Assembly (NCBI GenBank): GCA_046598935.1
Contig: JBKJHW010000117.1
Coordinates: forward strand, 1 to 21,547
Length of the DNA: 21,547 nt
Reading direction: 5' to 3'
From: SCUN01 sp046598935
GTDB lineage: Bacteria; Acidobacteriota; Vicinamibacteria; Vicinamibacterales; SCN-69-37
Shown here: positions 16,465-21,547 of the stretch, piece by piece
Layout of the letters: every line of letters starts with the position of its first letter
How positions within the stretch are numbered: the first letter of the stretch is position 1
Translations under genes and position numbers: made by a program
The notes under the pieces: generated by a model
Seen by the model: the letters and a program-made list of their open reading frames with translations, nothing else
Databases searched by the model: none
What the model was told of the DNA's origin: nothing

Positions 16465-18414
16465 TCAGCGGAAACGCTGGCCGACGATGATCGCGAGTTG
16501 TCGAAGGCCTTCGAGCACGCCCGTGCGGCGCACCCGTACGGATGACAGCGGCAGGAACTGCACCGGCACCTCGAGCACGTCGGCGTACCGGCGCAGCAGT
16601 TGCGGCAACATGTACTGATTCACGAATGGATCGGTGAAGCGCACCGGCACGCGGAGCGCATCAGCCATGCGAACGATCCTGACGCCGGACAACGTGTCGG
16701 CGACGTAATGCCCGTAACACACGAGATACGCCGCGCTGAGCATGTGGCTGCCGAGGCCGCTCAGCATGCGCATGACCGGACCGCGATCGTCGTAGCGTTG
16801 AAAAGACTGTTTGATGTCGCGCAGCGACAACCGCCGGCTGCCCCACGCCGCATCGAGCCGGCCCCAGTCGAGATACCGCATGAGCCCGACAAGATCGTCG
16901 CCGCGATACATACCCGAAGATTCGAACAACGCGAGGTACGTGTAGCGGCCCGTTTCCGCGCCGGCTCGAACGGCGGCGTCGGCGGCGTCGTCTGAAGGAT
17001 GCAGCGACACCGCAAACGGCAGTCTCGCCAGAAATACGGGATCGATGCCATCCGCGATCGGCAGATGCACGTCCATCTGATGTCCAGCCGCCACGCCGGA
17101 ACTCACGCCGCGCGCCATCTCCAGCATCGACTGCACCAGTTTGTTCGGCGACGAAGTGCCGTAGAGACGCACGGCGAGCCGCTCGACCGGGCGATCAGCC
17201 AGGAGCGATTCCACGTACGGCTCGATGACCTTCGTCGCGTCGTGCCGCCCGCTCACGCCGTCTTCGTAATGACCGATGCGGACGAGCCGTGGATCCTCGA
17301 GCGTCGCCAGTTGCCCGAGCGGCACATGCGGCACGGCCGATTCGGCCTGCTGTGGATCGTTCAAAAGATAGTGCGTGATCAGGCACGGCGCGGGCAGTGC
17401 GAGCCGGCCCTTGTCCGTCATATAAAACAGCGCGCGCTCCACAAGCGTCACCGCGCTTGCGCCCGTGATCTCGGCGTCGTGACGCAAATTGGTGATGAGG
17501 AGCTTCAGCGCGAGCAAATTTCCGGCGATGTGATCGGTCAGTCCGGTCGTGAGGTACGACGGAAACAGGCTCGAGTGCTGGGTGCCCGGCGCAAAAACGA
17601 TTAGATCCGCCTTGTCCAGGCGCTCGGTCAGCCGCGGATTCAACAGCGGCTGCACCGCATGAGCGGCAAAGAACTCACGCGCCGCCGCGGTGCCGGCCGC
17701 GCCGAGCGCGCCGCTATCGGCCGCCGACAGCGGCCGGTCGATGAGAAAGATGTCGTCGATGCGATTGCCGCGACGCGAATCGACAATCGCCTCTTCCGTG
17801 CCCAGCACTTTGCCGTCAACGTCGAGAGCCACGAGGTGGGCATTCGTGCCGTCGGTGACGTTCTCGATCAACCCGGGAGGAAGCCCGACCAGGCCGGCGT
17901 AGTCGTCAACGGCGTCGTTGAAGCGCCGGCTCGTGCGCAAATAACAACCGGCGAAGACCAGGTTGCCGACGGCGCAGTCGCCGAAGGCAAACGTGCGATC
18001 CGACGCGTCCCACGCGTTAAGAAATGCGCGGAGACGACTTCCGACCTCACGGAGGTCCTCATCGGTGAGAGCGCCATCGATCTGTTTACTGAGTGCGCCG
18101 GACACCTGGCCGGTGCTGAGCGCCCGGAGCCAATCGACCGCTTCCCCGGGCGCGATAGCGACCGGGAGGCGGGCGTCGAGCAGCGCGATCAGGCTCGGGC
18201 TCGCCGTGTGTTTCGCGGCGGCCGCAGTCGACGCGTTCTTCCGGAAGTCCGATGGCCCGAGCGCGTCGCCCAAAAACCGACGTACTTCCCCGGTTGACGC
18301 GCCATCGTCATACCCATTCACCGCCAGCGTTACCCGAATTCGCGGGTGGGCCATCAGGCGTTTTGACAGCACGGCGGACCCGCGGCCGCCGGTGAACACG
18401 ACCACCTCGATCAC
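16465..18414 (-). CDS. CofD/YvcK-like domain fused to a degenerate GT2-like domain
   Basis: This 649-residue two-part protein is the first gene of a four-gene operon. Residues 1 to about 405 look like the CofD (2-phospho-L-lactate transferase)/YvcK superfamily: VVFTGGRGSAVLS (5-17), VNGYDDGASTG (32-42), DFRKN (56-60), FGDCAVGNLVFAGCYL (144-159) and VFAPGTQHSSLFPSYL (273-288). Residues about 410-649 match the second half of the GT2 enzyme encoded at 15006-15698: AVRAG, WGSR, ADTLSGVR and LEVPVQFLP align, but the PAYNE motif is missing and the DxD position reads ESS (498-500). It is thus probably a non-catalytic or altered glycosyltransferase domain. The start is taken as GTG 18414, giving the beta strand before TGG. 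GTG 18438 or ATG 18510 are alternatives, but 18510 would overlap the divergent peroxiredoxin gene. The function is unknown. Confidence 0.85.
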   Translation of the reverse strand: MIEVVVFTGGRGSAVLSKRLMAHPRIRVTLAVNGYDDGASTGEVRRFLGDALGPSDFRKNASTAAAAKHTASPSLIALLDARLPVAIAPGEAVDWLRALSTGQVSGALSKQIDGALTDEDLREVGSRLRAFLNAWDASDRTFAFGDCAVGNLVFAGCYLRTSRRFNDAVDDYAGLVGLPPGLIENVTDGTNAHLVALDVDGKVLGTEEAIVDSRRGNRIDDIFLIDRPLSAADSGALGAAGTAAAREFFAAHAVQPLLNPRLTERLDKADLIVFAPGTQHSSLFPSYLTTGLTDHIAGNLLALKLLITNLRHDAEITGASAVTLVERALFYMTDKGRLALPAPCLITHYLLNDPQQAESAVPHVPLGQLATLEDPRLVRIGHYEDGVSGRHDATKVIEPYVESLLADRPVERLAVRLYGTSSPNKLVQSMLEMARGVSSGVAAGHQMDVHLPIADGIDPVFLARLPFAVSLHPSDDAADAAVRAGAETGRYTYLALFESSGMYRGDDLVGLMRYLDWGRLDAAWGSRRLSLRDIKQSFQRYDDRGPVMRMLSGLGSHMLSAAYLVCYGHYVADTLSGVRIVRMADALRVPVRFTDPFVNQYMLPQLLRRYADVLEVPVQFLPLSSVRVRRTGVLEGLRQLAIIVGQRFR

Positions 18415-18449
18415 GCCGTTGAGGATATCCCAGCTCACTGGTCCTGGCC

Positions 18450-18455
18450 TACAAT
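18450..18455 (+). promoter_or_regulatory. Putative -10 box of the peroxiredoxin-MATE unit
   Basis: TACAAT (5 of 6 to TATAAT) ends 8 bases before the ATG at 18464, with no Shine-Dalgarno in between. This suggests a leaderless or nearly leaderless mRNA. A TTGAGG at 18419-18424 is too far away for a normal -35. Confidence 0.45.
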
Positions 18456-18463
18456 CGGCACCG

Positions 18464-19072
18464 ATGAAACAGATGAAACGACTACTCAGTACTCTTGTGA
18501 TTTTCGCCATGGGGCTTGCCGCGGGTACGCAAACTCATGCGCGGGTTCTCCCGCGCGCCGCGGATCTCCAGGTCGGCGACATGGCGCCCGGCTTCGCGCT
18601 CAAGGCCAGCGACGGCAAGACGTACAAACTGTCCGACTTCCGCGGCAAGCGTGCCGTCGTCATTGCCTGGTATCCGAAGGCGTTCACCAGGGGCTGCACG
18701 ATCGAGTGCAAGTCGCTCGCGGAAAAGGGCGACCTGATCGACAAGTACGACGTCGCGTTTTTCATGGCGAGCGTTGACACGGCCGAGCAGGCGAAGGCGT
18801 TTGGCGACGCGCAGGGCGCGCATTTCCCGCTGCTGGCCGACCCGGACAAGAAGGTCGCTGACGCCTACGGCACACTCCGCGATTACGGCGGGTCGATCGG
18901 CGTCGTCTCCCAGCGCTGGACGTTCTACATCGGCAAGGACGGCCGGATCGCAGCGATCGACAAGGCGGTCAAGCCGGCGACGTCGGCGGAAGACGTCGCC
19001 GCGAAGCTTGAAGCGCTGAACATCGCGAAGAAGCAAGAACACCTCGCGGCTGGATGCGTTGAAAACTTTTGA
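18464..19072 (+). CDS. Exported peroxiredoxin (AhpC/TSA, Bcp-like)
   Basis: This 202-residue thiol peroxidase begins with a signal peptide (about residues 1-27, ending THA), placing it outside the cytoplasm. The thioredoxin-fold core carries the peroxidatic motif PKAFTRGC (PxxxTxxC, Cys78), followed by Cys82. Bcp/PrxQ enzymes usually have the second cysteine five positions on (CX4C). Here the spacing is CX3C, so Cys82 may not act as the usual resolving residue. A further Cys198 lies near the C-terminus. FRGKRAVVIAWYPKAF and HFPLLADPDKKVADAYG are typical of the family. The start is ATG 18464; ATG 18473 (MKRLL) is also possible. It overlaps the MATE gene by 14 bases and is divergent from the CofD-like operon. 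Confidence 0.92.
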   Translation: MKQMKRLLSTLVIFAMGLAAGTQTHARVLPRAADLQVGDMAPGFALKASDGKTYKLSDFRGKRAVVIAWYPKAFTRGCTIECKSLAEKGDLIDKYDVAFFMASVDTAEQAKAFGDAQGAHFPLLADPDKKVADAYGTLRDYGGSIGVVSQRWTFYIGKDGRIAAIDKAVKPATSAEDVAAKLEALNIAKKQEHLAAGCVENF

Positions 19073-20444
19073 CCGCAGCATTGTTGACGGTCCCCTCCAA
19101 CGGGCCGTCTGGAAAATCGCGTGGCCGACGATGCTGCAGAACATCATCGGCGGCCTGCAGGGCGTCGTCGATCACGCCATGGTCGGGCATTTCGTCGGGC
19201 ACGCGGGCAACGCGGCCATCGGCGTCTCGATCCAGATCTGGATCCTCGTCATTGTCTTCATCAGTTCCGTCTTTACCGGCATGGGCGTGCTCGTGGCGCG
19301 CTTCGCCGGCGCGGGCAACGCTGAGGCCGTCAATCGCACGGTGTACCAGGCGTTTCTTGCCGCCGTTCTGATGGCGGTTGTGGTCATGGCGCCCGTCGGA
19401 TACTTCGCGGCGCCGTGGCTGCTCAGCATGGTGAACGCGGCGCCGGAAGTGCAGGTCGTCGCCCTGCCATTCCTGCGTATCATGCTTGTCGGCAGCATCG
19501 GCATGCTGATGTTCTTCATGGCGAGCGGCGCGCTGCGCTCGGCCGGCGACGCGCGGACGCCGATGCAGCTCGGCATCATGCTCACGGCGCTCAACATCAT
19601 TTTCAACATCGCATTGATCGGCGGCGTCGGGCCGTTGCCCGCGCTTGGCGCGACGGGCTCGGCCATCGGGACGACGCTCGCAAGCGTAATCACCGGGCTC
19701 GTGTTCCTGTGGATGCTCTTCACGGACCGGCTCGTCGTCAAATTCACGCGCGATATGTCGTTTGCGCCGGACTGGAAAGTGATCAAGGAGCTCTTCCGCT
19801 TCGGCCTTCCGGCCGGCGTGCAGGGCATCGCGATGAACGTCGCCGGCGTGATGATGCTGCGATTCATCGGATCGCTGCCCGACAGCGGCGAAGCGCAGGC
19901 CGCGTACGCGGTTGGCTACACGGAACTCTTCTCGCTGATCACCTGGACGTCGGTCGGGTTGATGGGCGCGGCGGCGGCAGTCGCCGGCCAGAACCTCGGC
20001 GCGGGCAAGCCCGAACGCGCGGCGCTGGCGGCCTGGGGCGCGGCCAAGATCGGCCTCTGCGTCGCGACGGTCGTGGGCTTGCTCTTCATTTTGATTCCGG
20101 GCCCCCTGCTCGCAACGTTCTCGCTCAACGACGGTGTCGCCGGCCAGATCGGCCGGCAGCTCTTGTCGTACCTGGCGGTATCAGGGCTCTTTGTGACGGT
20201 CGCGCTCGCCTACACAGGTGCGCTGCAGGGCACGGGCGACACCCGTAGCCCGCTCGTGATCTCAATCGTGTCGCAGGTGGCCGTGCCCATCGGCTGGTGC
20301 ATGTTCATGTCGCTCACGCGCGATCTCACCGCCCCGGACATCTGGCTCGCCATTGTCCTCGGCCACGCCACGCGGGCCACGCTCAGCGTGATCCGGTTCC
20401 GCCAAGGCAAGTGGCGCTCAATTCAGGTCCACGCGCCGAGCTAG
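19059..20444 (+). CDS. MATE-family efflux transporter
   Basis: This 461-residue multidrug/toxin exporter of the MATE family (NorM/DinF-like) has about twelve membrane helices. The two-bundle repeat is recognisable: WKIAWPTMLQNIIGGLQGVVD near residue 18 in the first half, and FRFGLPAGVQGIAMNVAGVMM in the second. MASGALRSAGDARTP and ALQGTGDTRSPL are the paired conserved loop motifs. Export is expected to be driven by a proton or sodium gradient; the substrate is unknown. The start is TTG 19059, inside the 3' end of the peroxiredoxin gene in another frame, which implies coupling. The upstream purines (GGATG) are a weak Shine-Dalgarno. It ends 25 bases from the convergent ychF gene. Confidence 0.94.
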   Translation: MKTFDRSIVDGPLQRAVWKIAWPTMLQNIIGGLQGVVDHAMVGHFVGHAGNAAIGVSIQIWILVIVFISSVFTGMGVLVARFAGAGNAEAVNRTVYQAFLAAVLMAVVVMAPVGYFAAPWLLSMVNAAPEVQVVALPFLRIMLVGSIGMLMFFMASGALRSAGDARTPMQLGIMLTALNIIFNIALIGGVGPLPALGATGSAIGTTLASVITGLVFLWMLFTDRLVVKFTRDMSFAPDWKVIKELFRFGLPAGVQGIAMNVAGVMMLRFIGSLPDSGEAQAAYAVGYTELFSLITWTSVGLMGAAAAVAGQNLGAGKPERAALAAWGAAKIGLCVATVVGLLFILIPGPLLATFSLNDGVAGQIGRQLLSYLAVSGLFVTVALAYTGALQGTGDTRSPLVISIVSQVAVPIGWCMFMSLTRDLTAPDIWLAIVLGHATRATLSVIRFRQGKWRSIQVHAPS

Positions 20445-20469
20445 GTCTAGCCATGAAGGGCAGTGAAGG

Positions 20470-21547
20470 TTAAACGTTGAACTTGAATACGAGTACGTCT
20501 CCATCAGCGACGACGTACTCTTTGCCTTCCATGCGGTAGAGGCCCTTGTCTCTTGCGGCGGCGACTGACCCGCAGCTCACAAGATCGGCGTACGCCACGG
20601 TCTCAGCCTTGATGAATCCGCGCTCGAAGTCCGTGTGGATCACGCCGGCGGCTTTCGGGGCCGTGTCGCCTGCGTGAATCGTCCAGGCGCGGACCTCTTT
20701 TTCGCCGGCGGTGAAGTAAGTCCGCAGGCCGAGCAGATGGTATGTCGCGCGGATCAGCGCGCCGACGCCGCTCTCGGCCACGCCCAGTTCCTTGAGGAAC
20801 CCGGTCGCTTCGTCCTCGGACAGATCGATCAACTCGGCTTCGATCTGCGCGCTGATGACGACGGCTTCGCAGGCCAGGTGGGACTTCACGTGCTCGCGGA
20901 CTTTCTGCACGTGCGGGTTCGAGTCCGCCGTCGCAAGATCCGTGTCTTTCACGTTGCAGGCGAAGATCGTCGGCTTGTCGGTGAGCAGGAACGCGCCGGC
21001 GGAGATGGACTTCTCTTCCGGAGTGAGCTCGGTCAGCAGCGCCGGCTTGCCCGAATCGAGCACGACCTCGATCTTCGCGAGCACGGCTTCTTCCGCCGAC
21101 GCGACCTTGTCGCCGCGCTTGATGTCCTTGGCGAGCTTCTCCCGGCGCTTCTTGACCGAATCGAGGTCCGAAAGAATCAGCTCGGTGTTGATGACTTCGA
21201 TGTCGCGCACCGGGTCGACCGAGCCCGACACGTGCAGGACGTCTTCATCTTCGAAGCAGCGGATGACCTGCACGATCGCATCGACTTCGCGGATGTGCGT
21301 CAGGAATTTGTTGCCGAGGCCTTCGCCCGTGCTGGCGCCCTTCACGAGGCCGGCGATATCGACGAACTCGACGGCAGCAGGGATCACGACGTTGGTCTTC
21401 GCGATTTTCTGCAGCTCGTACAGCCGCGCATCCGGCACGGTCACGATCCCGATGTTCGGGTCGATCGTGCAGAACGGATAGTTGGCGGCTTCGGCCTTGC
21501 GGGTGCGCGTGACGGCGTTGAAGAGGGTCGACTTGCCGACATTTGGC
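20470..21547 (-). CDS. ychF: Ribosome-associated ATPase YchF, 5' end cut by window edge
   Basis: About 359 residues of the OBG-like ATPase YchF are present. Only roughly the first ten residues, just before the P-loop, are missing beyond 21547. The Walker A segment PNVGKSTLFNAVT is at the very edge, followed by NYPFCTIDPNIGIV, then the switch region FVDIAGLVKGASTGEGLGNKFL and the coiled-coil arm. The C-terminal TGS domain includes YFTAGEKEVRAWTIHAGDTAPKAAG and ends DVLVFKFNV. The nucleotide-specificity position reads CNVKD instead of the NKxD of GTPases, in line with the ATP preference known for YchF. YchF binds ribosomes and affects stress responses and translation start. This is a conserved housekeeping gene, and its context gives no special link. 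Confidence 0.97.
   Translation of the reverse strand, partial: PNVGKSTLFNAVTRTRKAEAANYPFCTIDPNIGIVTVPDARLYELQKIAKTNVVIPAAVEFVDIAGLVKGASTGEGLGNKFLTHIREVDAIVQVIRCFEDEDVLHVSGSVDPVRDIEVINTELILSDLDSVKKRREKLAKDIKRGDKVASAEEAVLAKIEVVLDSGKPALLTELTPEEKSISAGAFLLTDKPTIFACNVKDTDLATADSNPHVQKVREHVKSHLACEAVVISAQIEAELIDLSEDEATGFLKELGVAESGVGALIRATYHLLGLRTYFTAGEKEVRAWTIHAGDTAPKAAGVIHTDFERGFIKAETVAYADLVSCGSVAAARDKGLYRMEGKEYVVADGDVLVFKFNV

Noticed and set aside
14080..18414. F420 biosynthesis locus
   Set aside because: A CofD-like domain and a nucleotidyltransferase are present, but no CofE, CofG/H or FbiC homologue; the neighbours are glycan-type enzymes.
2008..20468. AAGGGCAGTGAAG at both 2008-2020 and 20456-20468
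   Set aside because: A 13-base match with no shared flanks or structure; one copy is coding, so chance is the simplest explanation.

Overview
The window is about 21.5 kb of GC-rich, gene-dense bacterial DNA with 15 recognisable protein genes. One of these, YchF, runs off the right edge. No RNA genes, insertion sequences or CRISPR arrays were seen. The best hint to the host is the 667-residue VWA-type protein, which resembles the 'VWFA-related Acidobacterial' family. Together with the base composition and the mix of secreted creatininase-like and SGNH proteins, this suggests Acidobacteriota, perhaps a Vicinamibacteria-like lineage. This is inference from family resemblance; no database was searched.

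Layout. Positions 79-2711 hold a two-component pair, a sensor kinase and an OmpR-type regulator, joined by a TAATG overlap. A secreted VWA protein (minus) and an NADPH:quinone oxidoreductase (plus) diverge from a 49-base region whose overlapping -10 boxes face both ways. A small four-helix membrane protein follows on the minus strand and carries a nested palindrome (REPIN-like) inside its reading frame. A membrane hybrid histidine kinase with a degenerate receiver ends inside a roughly 200-base inverted repeat. That repeat separates it from a convergent minus-strand group: a radical SAM protein, a secreted creatininase-like protein and an SGNH lipoprotein.

Positions 11994-18414 look like a glycan or lipid-carrier locus. 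A large polytopic GT-C/DUF2298-like membrane protein lies on the plus strand. Convergent to it is a tight minus-strand operon in the order CofD-like/GT2-like fusion, nucleotidyltransferase, polyprenyl-phosphate-type GT2 and zinc-ribbon methyltransferase. Spacings are 17, -4 and -1 nt. The fusion protein is the most unusual element. Its first ~405 residues look like a CofD/YvcK-type phospho-transferase. Its last ~240 residues align by eye with the neighbouring GT2 but have lost the PAYNE and DxD motifs. A nucleotidyltransferase beside a CofD-like domain recalls the CofC/CofD logic of F420 biosynthesis, here apparently moved into a surface-glycan setting.

Positions 18464-20444 hold an exported thiol peroxidase (peroxiredoxin) overlapping a MATE-family exporter, followed by the convergent housekeeping ATPase YchF. 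Several first genes of transcription units have a TATAAT-like hexamer ending only 6-13 bases before the start codon and no Shine-Dalgarno sequence, which suggests leaderless transcripts are common in this organism.
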